Assembly: GCA_900291925.1 (NCBI GenBank)
Contig: UWYS01000009.1
Location: 310,001 to 374,000, forward strand
Direction: 5' to 3'
Source: Thecaphora thlaspeos
Lineage: Eukaryota; Basidiomycota; Ustilaginomycetes; Urocystidales; Glomosporiaceae
DNA: 64,000 nucleotides
This document shows, piece by piece, positions 31,305-41,443 of the stretch. Position 1 is the stretch's first letter, and every line of letters starts with the position of its first letter. The notes beneath the pieces were generated by a model. The model did not search any database. It saw only the letters and a program-made list of their open reading frames with translations, and was not told where the DNA came from. The position numbers were made by a program, and so were the translations under genes.

Positions 31305-33630
31305 ATGGCGCACAACACAGACCAAGCCAGCGCGGCACCTTCTTCCACCCTCTTTTCCTTCGACCATGACACATCGGACGGCGACCTCACTCCACAGCCC
31401 AACGCCCGTCGAGCCTCGCCACAGCCTCGGTCCGCCTCTCGCTCGCCCCAGCGGCCCGCTGCCTCCTCCTCCCCCTCCTCTTCACCACTTTCATCTAGAC
31501 CCGATCCACAACGCATGGCCGGCAGACCACCCTCCTATCGCTCGGAATCGTACAGCAACGGAAACACCTCCGCAGGGTCAAGGGTCCCCTTGCCCGTCAA
31601 GTCCATCGCCTCGTCCAAAGAAGCCCAGTTCGACGCAGACTCGGACGACATCGATGACGATAACGACATGGTCGCAATAGAGGCATCCTCCCTCTCGTCG
31701 CGCCCCCTCCAGCATGGCAGCGGCAGCAGCGACGAAACCAGCGCAGAGCATCACCACCGCAGATCGCCAGGCCATCAGCGACAGCGCTCCGGCTCGCTGC
31801 CCCTCCTGGATCGCTTGCCCCTCCCCTTCCGCACCTCCATCGACGGCATCGGCAACGACCTCCGCCACCTCCGGCAGAATCTCTCGGCCGTCGGCGTGCC
31901 CGGCTGGGACGGTGAGGGCCTCCCGGACTGGCTCAAGCGCGGCGCAGGCACCTTCGACGCGACCGTCAATATGGCCAACAGCATCCTCGGCGCCGGCATC
32001 GTCGGCCTACCCTACTCGATGCGCGAGAGCGGCTTCGTCGCCGGCCTCGGCCTGCTAATCGGCCTTTCGTTCCTCACCGACTGGACGATCCGGCTGATCG
32101 TGCTCAACGCCAAGCTGAGCGGACGCGTCACCTACATCGAGATCATGGAGCACTGCTTCGGCGGCAACGGCAAGGCGGCTGTCTCGATCTTCCAGTTCGC
32201 CTTTGCCTTTGGCGGGATGTGCGCCTTCTGCGTCGTCATCGGCGACACGATCCCGCAGGTGATCCGCTCCATCTTCCCCACGCTGACGGGGACCTTCCTG
32301 GCCAACCGGCAGTTTGTCATCACCTTTTTCACGCTCGCCGTCTCCTATCCGCTCTCGCTGTACCGCAACATCGAGTCGCTCAGCAAGGCGAGCGCCATCG
32401 CGCTCGTCTCGATGGTGGTCATCATCATTGCCGTGACGCTGCGCGGTCCCGCGATGCCGCTCGAGCTCAAGGGCGACCCTTCGCTGCGCTTCACCGTCGT
32501 CAACGTCTCGAACCTGGTGCGCTCGATCTCGGTCATCAGCTTTGCGTTTGTGTGCCACCACAACTCGCTGCTCATCTACGGGAGCCTCAAGGAGCCGTCG
32601 ATGAACAAGTTCGGACAGGTGACGCACTATTCGACCATCATCGCGGCCGTCGCGACCATCACGATGTCGGTGGCGGGCTACTGGAGCTTCGAGGAAAAGA
32701 CGCTCTCCAATGTGCTCAACAACTTCCCGGACGACGACACGTTTATCAACGTGGCACGCGGCCTGTTTGGACTCAACATGCTGACGACGCTGCCGCTGGA
32801 GTGCTTCGTGTGCCGCGAGGTGCTCGAGACGTACTTCTTCGCGGGCGAGTTTGACCGCAACCGCCACCTGATCTTTACGTCGTCGCTCGTCGTTTCGGCG
32901 ATGATGGTGTCGCTGCTGACGTGCGATCTGGGCATCGTGCTGGAGCTGACGGGCGGACTGAGCGCGACGGCTCTGGCCTTTATCTTTCCTAGCCTGTGCT
33001 ACCTCAAGCTGAGCGGTGAGAGCGGTAAAAAGGTACCGCTAAACAACGTACGCAACCTCGATAGCGCACATAGCTCGCAAGGTGTTCTACACGTTTCCTC
33101 ATCGTCTCTGATCGACAACGGACCGACGCAAGAAGGAACCATTCTGACAGGCGGAGCGCGAGAAAACCGAATCAGGATCGACGACTACACTTCAGACGAA
33201 GAAGAGGACGATCGCGGTGTGGATACATTGGAGGAACTGGAAGGCGTCTCACGTCGGTCCGAAGGTATATTGGGAAGCACCACACCATCGAGAACGAGGG
33301 ATGGCGAGGTTCCCATCGAAGATGTAGAGCTACCACTTCGACCGGGAGCTACGGCTAGATTTCGTCCACCGATGAGTAAGAGGAGATGGTGGCAAAGCAC
33401 AAGACCTCTCAGTGTGGCTTGTGCCGCTTTTGGAATCGTCGTATTGGTCATTAGTAGTGAGTTACCTTTGATGATATCGTGGTGTGCTGGGATATATCCA
33501 AAAAACTGACCAACCTTTGTTCTTTACTTTTACCTTTTTTTTTTTTTTTGCTTTTCATTGATGTGCAATAGTTTGGACAGCTTTGACAGACGTAGCAGCA
33601 GGAAGAAGTGGTGCGGTACATGTTTGTTAA
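31305..33630 (+). CDS. Vacuolar amino acid transporter, AVT/SLC38-like
   Basis: An amino acid/auxin permease family transporter, probably vacuolar. Residues 1-215 are disordered and Ser-rich. The membrane core (about 215-570) begins with the family signature ATVNMANSILGAGIVGLPYS and includes VIGDTIPQVIRSIFP, RNIESLSKASAIALVSM, SFAFVCHHNSLLIYGSL and LNMLTTLPLECFVCREV. A 115-nt intron (33457-33571) separates exon 1 from a 59-nt last exon; splicing gives VLVISIWTALTDVAAGRSGAVHVC in two parts, completing the last helix. The unspliced frame stops 16 codons later. Product 736 aa. The stop codon marks the edge of the CpG-free island. Confidence 0.92.
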
Positions 33631-34353
33631 GTAACCTGTTCCCAATCCATACTCCTATTGTCCTCTCTCTGGGGGATGTTCAAAAAGACCATGTCAAGAT
33701 AGACAGTATGCAGCTTGCTAGCTCCCTTCAAATCACCATGCATGACACCTATAGACACCTATCAAGTGTACATGGATCCTTCAACAATGTGTTGATACTA
33801 TCTTCTCCTTCAACTGGCTGGCTGGTTGGTATTTGTTCACCCCAAACTGTCACACAATGAACAACAGCAAACAGAAAAGGGGAATGCAAAACTACCCAAA
33901 TCTGACATTTGAAGATGGCAAGAGAGGAACAAGGTATGACAACAAGCAAGGAAATGCAGCATGACAAATGGACAGGTGACTGAGCTTGGAGTGGGAAGGT
34001 GAGATTGATACAGTGAATGTGTGGATGGACCAATGGCAGAAAATTAGAGAGAAAGAGACAGAGACAGAGAGAGGGAGGGAGTGGGGACTCTGCAAGGTTC
34101 TTGATTCTGATGCTGATTAGAGAGAGAGAGAGAGGCAGTCAGATCTGCACTGAAGGGAAAGCCACCACTTGATGATGCTGGGGACAGGAGGTTGTATGTT
34201 GGGGTCTCCTGCCAAAGCTAGGACCAGAGGAAGGACACTAAGGCCAGAAAAAGGGAAAAAGTGTCTGGTTTGTGTATGTGTGTTTGTGGGTGGGTGTCTT
34301 GTAAATTGATTGGAGAGCATGGTGGCAACACCTCCTCTTCCTCCTTCTGGCTA

Positions 34354-35274
34354 ATGTGTCTCCCTGGGAACCTGTGCTTGCTGGGAAGCTGGCAGATTTC
34401 TTATCCACCTCCCTTTTCTACCACCATCTCCTCGCCACCATGGCGCACCATCTCCTCCTGTATTGTTATTTCCTCTCTCTGACTCCACCGTTGCCAAAGT
34501 GGTCTTCACTGCTCTTCTGCCATCATGCCGCGCCACACAGTCCTACCGTCACACCACCGAGCCGTCCGCAAAGAGGCAGCAAAGCTTGACAACCTTGCCA
34601 CCTTCTACAACGTCTTTGCCCACACCATCAAGGAGTATGACATTGCACGGGACCAGCTGTACAACATGGACGAGACGGGTGTGATCATGGGCTTCTCTGG
34701 GAGGCAAAAGGTTGTTGTGCCGGCAGAAAAGAAGATCTCGACTTCTGCAACAAGTGCTGGGCGCTTTGGATTGTGCCGGTCTGCTTCCCTGCCCTTTGAC
34801 CACCTCCTGTGCAAACTGCAGGGCAGCACAGATGAGAGAAAGGGCAGCCTTGTCCGGTGCAAGCTGCTCAAGGCGGCCGAGACTTGGCATCATGCGGCTG
34901 AGCTTGCCAATGAGAAGAAGTGTCGCAGTGCCTCACCGCTCAAGACCATTGCCAAGCCAGGCAACCACCGCTACATCTGCAAGGACCAGATGATCGGCAG
35001 GGCCATGGGAGAGCGGCTCACCACCCATTGAGACTGCCAAGCCACCCACAATGACCAACTCACTTGCACTGGATCCCTCCCTACCTGGGCCAAGCAGTCT
35101 TGAGGCCTACAATGTCCCCCTGGTCTTCTGTGACCCCTATGGCGGCTGTGGAGGACTTGGCAAGCCAGACTAGTTGTGCATTGCATGTAGTTGCCTTTTT
35201 GGTGTGGTCATCAAAACAAGAGATGGTGTGCCATGGTGGTAGAAAAGGGAGGACAGCTTCCCAGGGAGACGCGT
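34354..35274 (+). mobile_element. Inverted-repeat DNA element, copy A (921 bp)
   Basis: Bounded by imperfect terminal inverted repeats sharing TCTCCCTGGGAA, then CTGTCCTCCCTTTTC and TACCACCAT. The left end is preceded by TA, as expected for the Tc1/mariner/pogo superfamily. The left repeat starts ATGTGT where the other ends have ACGCRT, showing CpG loss. Copy A has a 32-bp segment inside the left repeat that copy B lacks. The remaining 889 bp appear essentially identical to copy B, in opposite orientation. It encodes a 168-codon transposase fragment, so it is a non-autonomous deletion derivative, inserted in older CpG-free DNA. Confidence 0.8.
34525..35031 (+). pseudogene. DDE (pogo/Tc1-like) transposase fragment, copy A
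   Basis: A 168-codon frame beginning MPRHTVLPSHHRAV. The stretch YDIARDQLYNMDETGVIMG matches the start of a DDE endonuclease domain, with the first catalytic Asp in the NMDETG motif of pogo/Fot1-like transposases. Homology stops soon after (about residue 70); the remaining catalytic acids are missing and the rest is Cys/Lys/Ala-rich sequence, so no active transposase is expected. The translated product is identical to that of copy B. Confidence 0.7.
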
Positions 35275-35394
35275 CAATGGTTAGTTGTACCCTGCTGGGG
35301 GGGTGTCCATAGCCAGTCCCCCAATGGGGTCCAGCCAGCTTTGGAAAACCAGCCTCCAGCCTCAATATGCTGCAGGCTGAAAAATGTTGGATTT

Positions 35395-36505
35395 GGGGGG
35401 GGGGGTTACCTCTGCCTCCCCCAGTACCAGCTCAAACTTCCTTGGGGGGAGCATGGCCTTCTTGAAGGGACTGCTGTCACTGTTGCAGAGAGGGAGGCCA
35501 TGTTGGAACAGGAGCAGAGCATAGATTGGACCATTGTCAGGTCCCAGTCAGACCAGCACAACACCCTCCTCATTGACTCCACAGGACTCCCCTTTGCTGT
35601 CCATATTGGAAGCCCTGGTACATCAGACTTCAATGAAAGGATTGCTGGTCTTGAGCAAGCTGCAATCATATTGGCAGAGTCTGGGGGGTCTAAAAAGGTA
35701 AAGTCTTATTGCAGCAAGTTTCAGACCTTCCACATCATGGTTTCTGGACCTGATCAAGGAGCCAAGCCTGCTGAGTCAGAGAGGAAGGAGGCCACCTTCA
35801 ATTTCCAGTATAACAACAACATCAATGCATGCACAGCCTTTCTTACCAATAAACATGTCAATAGCATCTGCCAATATTGCAACCAGCACTTCTGGTCATC
35901 CTTCACATACCTTCATGGGCAGTACAGGGATGAGAGCAACAAGGCAGTCTGGAAGATTCCTGGTGCATTTTCTTGGTCTTCCTTTCCCTGCCTTGCTGTT
36001 AACCTCCCCAGCAACAACACCATCAGCCTTCCTCATTGCAAAAAGGTGACTTTTCTGGCAGTCTCTGGTATTTTTATTTATTTATTTTTGCTTTGGCAAC
36101 TTCCCAGAGGGTCAGGCAGCCCTCCAACTCTGGGAGATTGGTGTAGAGGTATGGATGAAGTCAGGTGACTTCTTTCTCTTCCTGTCTTGAACCATCACTC
36201 ACTGGAACATGCCAACAGATCCATGCTTTACTTGTGGTGTCCTCATCACATTTTTTGATGCTTCTCTGCTTTGCTGGAGCTATTGACAACCAGAGTACAT
36301 TGGTGAGGTGAGGAAGAACAATCCTGATTGTTTTGAAATGTTCCTCAAGGCAATCCAGGAAGAGTGGTGGAGTATGTGGGAACATCAAAGGGAGCAGGTG
36401 TTTAAAGTCCTCCAGCAGATGTACATAGCCATTGGTTCTTGGATGTACTGCAATGAAAACAGTATACAGCAAGCATTACAAAGGAGGAGTGTCAAGCATG
36501 GTTGA
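35395..36505 (+). pseudogene. Decayed TET/JBP-like 2-oxoglutarate dioxygenase gene (transposon-associated type)
   Basis: A coding fossil on the plus strand. Exon 1 (to 36044) reads LLEGTAVTVAEREAMLEQE, DWTIVRSQSDQHNTLL, RIAGLEQAAIILAE, then AVWKIPGAFSWSSFPCLAVN and ISLPHCKK; an intron (36045-36116) follows. The next part reads LWEIGVEVWMKSGDFFLF in another frame, then ITHWNMP and VRKNNPDCFEMFLKAIQEEW after in-frame stops. The order small residue-rich strand, H-x-x in a PHxD-like position, ELG..PGD strand, ITHxN matches the TET/JBP-like dioxygenases associated with KDZ transposons in basidiomycetes, as I recall them. The iron-binding Asp of HxD appears lost (HCK). Stops and CpG loss show it is dead. 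Family call is tentative. Confidence 0.5.
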
Positions 36506-36820
36506 CAGATCCACCAGCAGCTTGTTGCTCTTGATATGTTTCTCCAGCTGCAAAAGCAACTTTGTGCTCCCAAGTTCTGAGGTACAGAAGGCATCCAATT
36601 GAGTGGCTACTGTGCAAGGAGGCAAGCTGTGTGCAGCCACACAGCATTTGATCTCCTCAATGATGATCATACTCTGGGAGAAGAACTTCCTCTCTGCATC
36701 ACTTGAGAACTTGATTGTCCTCTCACCATAGGCAGATCTGACTGGCAGCTGTCCCAAAAGCCCAACATCATACTCCTGCCAGAGATTCTCCACCATATCA
36801 ACATCCCAGGACATTGTCAT
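36476..36820 (-). pseudogene. Unidentified coding fossil on the opposite strand
   Basis: A 114-codon open frame with protein-like composition (ENLWQEYDVGLLGQLPVRSA, AERKFFSQSMIIIEEIKCC, LLLQLEKHIKSNKLLVDL). It lies in CpG-free DNA between the dioxygenase fossil and the inverted repeat. I do not recognise the family; a transposon protein remnant is the simplest explanation. Confidence 0.3.
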
Positions 36821-36904
36821 GGCCAGGCAGTGTGGTCAGCAACTTGCTCTCTGGCAAGCAAGTCTCTGTTCCCTGACCAGAGACTTCCTCTTCACAGGTC
36901 CAAG

Positions 36905-37765
36905 TTGTTGGGGGAACAGACAGTTCATGACAGTGGCAAGGACAATCATGCATGGCAGGCAGACAATGTGGCCAGAGCTGGACATCAGGCAGGTATTGGG
37001 AAGGACCATTGGGGGCAGGGTACATCAAGCCAGCACATCAGGTGTTTTGGGACAAGTGGGGCAAGGGCTATTGTTACTGGGTGCAATCTCCGGGCAACAG
37101 GATATGAAGGCAAGGTGGCTGGTTGTATATATAGCTAAGCTGCTCTACAGATGGGGACTGGATCTGGCATCCAGTCTAGTCGATACACAGTTGTTACAAG
37201 CTTGCCACATTGCTAGTGGAGAGCCTGACAACGCATTGCTAGCATTGCCATAACCATCAACATACATTGCAACATTGACACAAACCCCACCATCTTACCC
37301 ACATACATGACATGCTTGCCAATGGTGCCCACAAGCATTACCAACTTAACCCAACTGCCACCAAGTGTTGCTCTGCCCTCTGACATGGGTATCAAAGTGG
37401 CAACAGCCCTCAAGCAAGAGCAACTTCCTCAGCAGGGTGCAAGTAGGCCTGTAGGCTTCTTCCCAGCCAGGCAAGTTGCTGCACCTAACAGCCACTGCTG
37501 TTACACCAGATCCACTCCCCATCCATATGGCTGTCTAGCTATATATACAAGCAGCCACCTTGCCTTCATATCCTGCTGCCTAGAGGTTGCACCCTGTAAC
37601 AATAACCCTTCCTTCACACATCCTGAAACACCTGGCACACCAACTGGGTGTACCTAGCCCCAATGGCTTTCCCCAATGCTTGCCCTGCATCCAGCTCTGA
37701 TTGCACCATTTGTCCACCACATGTAGTGGTCTTTGCAGCCTCCCCACACCAGTTGTTCCCCAGCA
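36905..37765. repeat. Diverged long inverted repeat
   Basis: The left arm (about 36905-37140) and the reverse complement of the right arm (about 37535-37765) share long similar blocks, for example AGGATATGAAGGCAAGGTGGCT and the TATATATAGCTA end, with about a quarter of positions differing. The arms are separated by about 395 bp. Translated arms are also similar (GQALGKAIGARYTQ versus a decayed equivalent), so the repeat was once coding. Likely two remnants of one transposon family in head-to-head array. Confidence 0.65.
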
Positions 37766-37990
37766 ACTTGGTCATGTAGTGAGTAAGTCCCTGTGTCCTG
37801 ACAAGCAACTTGCTAGCCTATGAGTAAGCTGCTGGCTGGCTGTAACATCCTTCAACATGCCCAGCTTGGCTTGGTTTGGCCATTGCTCAGCTGTTGTTTG
37901 AGTTGAAAGCCCAATCCAACCAGTCCCTGATGTTGACAGTGAAGCTGGCCAAGACATGGGACTGAGCACAACTTTGCCATGCATTCACAA

Positions 37991-39114
37991 AACTCGCCAT
38001 GAAACTGCTTTGCCGAGCGTGCCGCCCAACGGAACCTGCCGCCACCGAGAGCTTTTAGCCGCGCCGTGGGCAAGCTCGCTCGCGCCCCCCCCGCCCCCCC
38101 ACCTCGGCCTCTTGCGCTCTTCTCTCGGTCGACATAGGATGCATCGCTAGCCAGCCGACGACCCGGGAGACGTGTTGCCTCTTTCCTTGGAAAACCCGCT
38201 GGCGTTCAAGGGGCGTTCATGCGCCACCCACCGTCCGCCTCGCCCGCCTCGCCCGCCTCGCCCGCCTCGCCCGCCCGACTCAGCGCACCCCAGGCAATCG
38301 CTACTAGTCAGCAGTGCGCACGCGTTGCGGTCGCTCCTCCTCCCAACGCCTGCCTACCTCCTCCATAGACGCCGCAACGCTCGACTGCCTCGTCGCTCCT
38401 ATCCAGGCTGGAGGCAAGTGCTCATCGACCATGAGCCTCTCAGTCAGCTGGCGCGCAGGCAGGCTGCCAGGCAGGCCCAAGCGGGCCGCTCGACCGTTCC
38501 AGCGATCGAGGCCAAGAGGCAATCTCGTCCATCTCCACGACTCCACCACAAGTCGCCGCGATCCATCGTTCGTTTCGGCGGGAGAAAGCAATGGCCCAAC
38601 GGCCCAACACGCCACATTTTATTGGCGTCGTCACGGTCGCCGCCGCCATAGGAAGAGAGAAGGACCTTCTTGTGGCCAACTGACTGCTGCTGCCTTTCCT
38701 CTCGGACCGAAGCAGGCTAGGGCGGCGGGACAAGTCGCCGCGCGCTGCAGCTAGATAGAGCGAAGGACGGGCTGACGGCTCGAGGGTGCGTCCCCTCGAG
38801 GACGAGGACGAGGACTACGGAGAGGTCAACGGGTATATATATATAGAGAGGGAGCTCGCGCCCTTCATCTCCCTCCTCCCCCTTCCATCCACATCATCTT
38901 TCTCGTCAGAGCTCGCCCTCACCACCACCGACCCACCCTTTCACCTCGACCTCAACTTCGACTTCGACTTTGACCTTTTTTCGCGATCCTCCTCGTCACT
39001 CCGTCCCTCTCTCCCCCTCTCACTTTAATCTTCCCCCGAGCGACACCAGTACGCACACGCACGCACACGTACACGCTTCTCCCCGCCCACTGCCGACCAC
39101 CGACGGCCGTCACC
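37991..39114. other. Gene-free spacer with tandem repeat and TATA box
   Basis: CpG-rich DNA resumes at about 37990. A 9-bp unit (GCCTCGCCC) is repeated four times at 38236-38276. A TATATATATATAG tract at 38834-38845 lies about 270 bp upstream of the secreted-protein start and may be its TATA box. Open frames here are Pro/Arg-rich by composition and not supported. Confidence 0.5.
38834..38845 (+). promoter_or_regulatory. Possible TATA box
   Basis: An alternating TA tract of about 12 bp, 270 bp upstream of the secreted Cys/Trp-rich protein start; such tracts are rare in this GC-rich window. Confidence 0.35.
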
Positions 39115-39924
39115 ATGCGCGTTCTTCGCCTCGCCGTCCTCGCCGCCGTCTCTGCCCTGTCGCTCCTGGGCGTTGTCGTCGCCGCGCCCAACTCGGCCCC
39201 CGTCGACGTCACCGGCGCTGCTGCTCCTCTCATCCAGCGAGATGACGCGGCCAACGAGCCGGTCGCAGCCGTGACCGAAGAGCCGGCCTCGGACCAGCTC
39301 GTCTACTTCAATTGGTGCTGGGACCGCCGCCGCCACAGGTGGAACCGCCACTGGTGCAACTCGTGGGACCGTTTCTGCCGCTGCAACCGCTGGAACGAAT
39401 GCGATCGCGATGACCGCGGCCGCTCTTACCGCGACCGCGACCGCGACGACGACGGCGGCGGTCGCGGGCACGGCAAGCGCGCCGAGACCGACGTCAGCTA
39501 CCGCGGAGGCGACTGGGACCAAAGCGGCTATGCTGGCTACTACGGAGACCGCCACGGCCATCGCCACCACCACCACCGCAGCCTCGCCGACGAGGAGATG
39601 GAGGCTGAGCCGGAGCGACGCGATGTGGGTACCTCGGCCGCAAACGACGGTGACTCGTCCCTCGAGAAGCGCCAGAGCTGGTCTGGCAACTCGCTCTGCC
39701 GCTGCAGTTCTTGGGGCCCTTGTCGCTGCATGTGCCGCAACGGCTGGTGCTGGCGCGAGTGGGGCTGGCGCGGCGCCAGCAATGGCGACGCCGCCGACGC
39801 CGCCACGGCACAGGACGGGTCCGAGGTGAGTGTCTCGAAGCGTGACGGCGACGACTCGGCAGCTTTGCTGGCCGCGTCGTTATGGAAGCGGCGAGCCGCA
39901 GTCGGAATGCCGCTGAAGTTGTAA
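39115..39924 (+). CDS. Secreted Cys/Trp-rich protein with Kex2-type KR sites, function unknown
   Basis: A 269-aa single-exon protein with a clear signal peptide (MRVLRLAVLAAVSALSLLGV, cleavage near VVA-AP at about 24). Dibasic KR sites at 121-122, 185-186, 242-243 and 258-259 are typical Kex2 processing points. Two aromatic/cysteine modules stand out: residues 66-96 (NWCWDRR ... FCRCNRWNEC, five Cys) and 194-217 (LCRCSSWGPC ... NGWCWREWGW, six Cys). They share CRC-x2-W-x2-C and WCW elements in opposite order. Between them lie an Asp/Arg run and a Gly/His/Tyr-rich stretch. This resembles fungal Kex2-processed secreted peptides or effectors, but I recognise no family. The start has a good context (CACCATGCG). 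Confidence 0.85.
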   Translation: MRVLRLAVLAAVSALSLLGVVVAAPNSAPVDVTGAAAPLIQRDDAANEPVAAVTEEPASDQLVYFNWCWDRRRHRWNRHWCNSWDRFCRCNRWNECDRDDRGRSYRDRDRDDDGGGRGHGKRAETDVSYRGGDWDQSGYAGYYGDRHGHRHHHHRSLADEEMEAEPERRDVGTSAANDGDSSLEKRQSWSGNSLCRCSSWGPCRCMCRNGWCWREWGWRGASNGDAADAATAQDGSEVSVSKRDGDDSAALLAASLWKRRAAVGMPLKL

Positions 39925-41443
39925 GGCAGGCGGAAGCGACGGCACCTGAGGTCACGCACAGTCACGACGACGACGACGGTGACGGACGCAGAGACTCGTC
40001 GGGCAGGCGGCGGCAGCGTCGCCGGCCTCAACTTGCGTGCGCGACTGGATCGGCGATGCCCCGAGAGACAACGAGGACGATGAAGGCGGCAGGGCGAGGT
40101 GAGCCAATGGCTTGTGTCTTTACAGTGCCCCGGGCTTACTTTGGATCTCGTGGTCCTCGTGTGTCCTTTTTATTTCCTATTTTTTCGACCCCATCCTCCC
40201 ATCGACAGACGCCTGACGACACGAAGGCCTAGGCGATTGATTATTGTGCGCGCGCAACATCGACGCTGCCGCATAAGCGGATGGGATCGAGGTCGATCTC
40301 GGTGAGTTCAGATAAACCGACCTGTCCACTCCTGGCAATCACTGTGGGCCGGCTCTGTTAAGGACCGATCGGCTCAACTCGGTCACGATCATCTCAACCC
40401 GTTTGTTCCTTCCAGACGGCCGCCGCAGTGCACCGCCGCCAACGGCTCGGTTCCAGGGTTCTCTCGCCGTTTACTTGTCCGCCTTCCTTCGCCTGCCTCG
40501 CTCTCCATCCTAGTCTCTCTGTCCCAAGCCCGCACTGAGCCTTCTCGCATCAAGCATTGAGCCGCTCTAGGTGCTTTGGCGCCAGCTGTATTTCTACCTT
40601 GTTGATGCGGCCCTGTATCCTAGCCTTCCCTGCGCCGCTATCTATTAACCTCGACTACCGCTGAATCGAAGCGTTGTTGGTGTACCTCAAAATCTTCTCG
40701 ACTGACTGGCTGAAAGAAGTGCAAGCGGAGAGGGGGTCCTCGGAGCGGCTAAAGTCACGCGAGCTGCGGCTACGCTCCTCGCCGGCGACTCTGACGGGCG
40801 AGTCAGGCCGTCTCTGTGCAGACGACAGCTCAGTTTGGTTCGGTTCGGTTCGGTTTGGTATCTTGTCTGTACGAGGACGATGGATTCGTTCACGATTAGA
40901 CGTGGACGATGGGTTCATTCACATCTGGACGTGGACGATGGATTCATTCACAATTGTTACGGGTGGCAAGTGTGGACGGGTCATGTTGTGAGATGTCGCA
41001 ACGTAGCGAGGGGGAGGTACATTTGCGCTTGGGTGAGATGTGCAAACGGGTTTGCAGGGTCGACTATTGGATTGGATTGGAATGACGACGTCGTTTCTCT
41101 GCAAGGGGTTGGGGGGGGGGGGGGGGGGAGAAGACGAGGATGGACGTCGTTGCTCTTACGCTGAAAGCCGATGGAATTTGACGGTATGGAGGGCGGAGCG
41201 GTTTTAGAGAGGGTGGGGTTGAGGGCGGGTCGTGGAGGGAGAGAGGGGGAGGGAGCGGGGCATGGTTTGCTGATTGATGGGTATCTCGGCTCAGTCTTTG
41301 GGTGGGGACTTTTATCGAGCGGTTGTCGTCATGGCATCGACAATATGAATGGGGTATAGAGGCGTTGGGAGTCGATGAGGGGTTGGGGATGCCGATTCTT
41401 TGTTGTTGCTGCCTGCAGGTCCTCGGACGCTCGCGGGTGTCGG
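39925..41443. other. Gene-free spacer
   Basis: 1.5 kb between convergent genes. It contains a 30-bp tandem repeat at 40868-40960, a TTCGG run near 40837-40857 and a long G run at about 41110-41128. No supported gene. Confidence 0.5.
40868..40960. repeat. About three copies of a 30-bp tandem repeat
   Basis: Three imperfect units containing GTGGACGATGGATTCATTC follow each other, differing at a few positions. Confidence 0.8.

Larger units (their letters stand above)
33631..37990. other. CpG-free, TG/CA-rich transposon-derived island
   Basis: From the stop codon of the transporter to about 37990 the sequence is visibly poorer in GC, rich in TG and CA, and almost devoid of CG. I count none in 33631-34353 and none in 35302-37090, and only scattered ones (37091, about 37176 and about 37228) before about 37990, after which CpG-rich DNA resumes abruptly. 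The pattern fits old transposon DNA decayed by deamination of methylated CpG. The only CpG-containing part is the younger inserted element at 34354-35274. The island contains a broken dioxygenase gene and a diverged inverted repeat. Confidence 0.85.

Noticed and set aside
38172..38754. Open frames upstream of the secreted Cys/Trp protein
   Set aside because: They run through a 9-bp tandem repeat giving PPR repeats and have no motif, so I treat the region as promoter and spacer.
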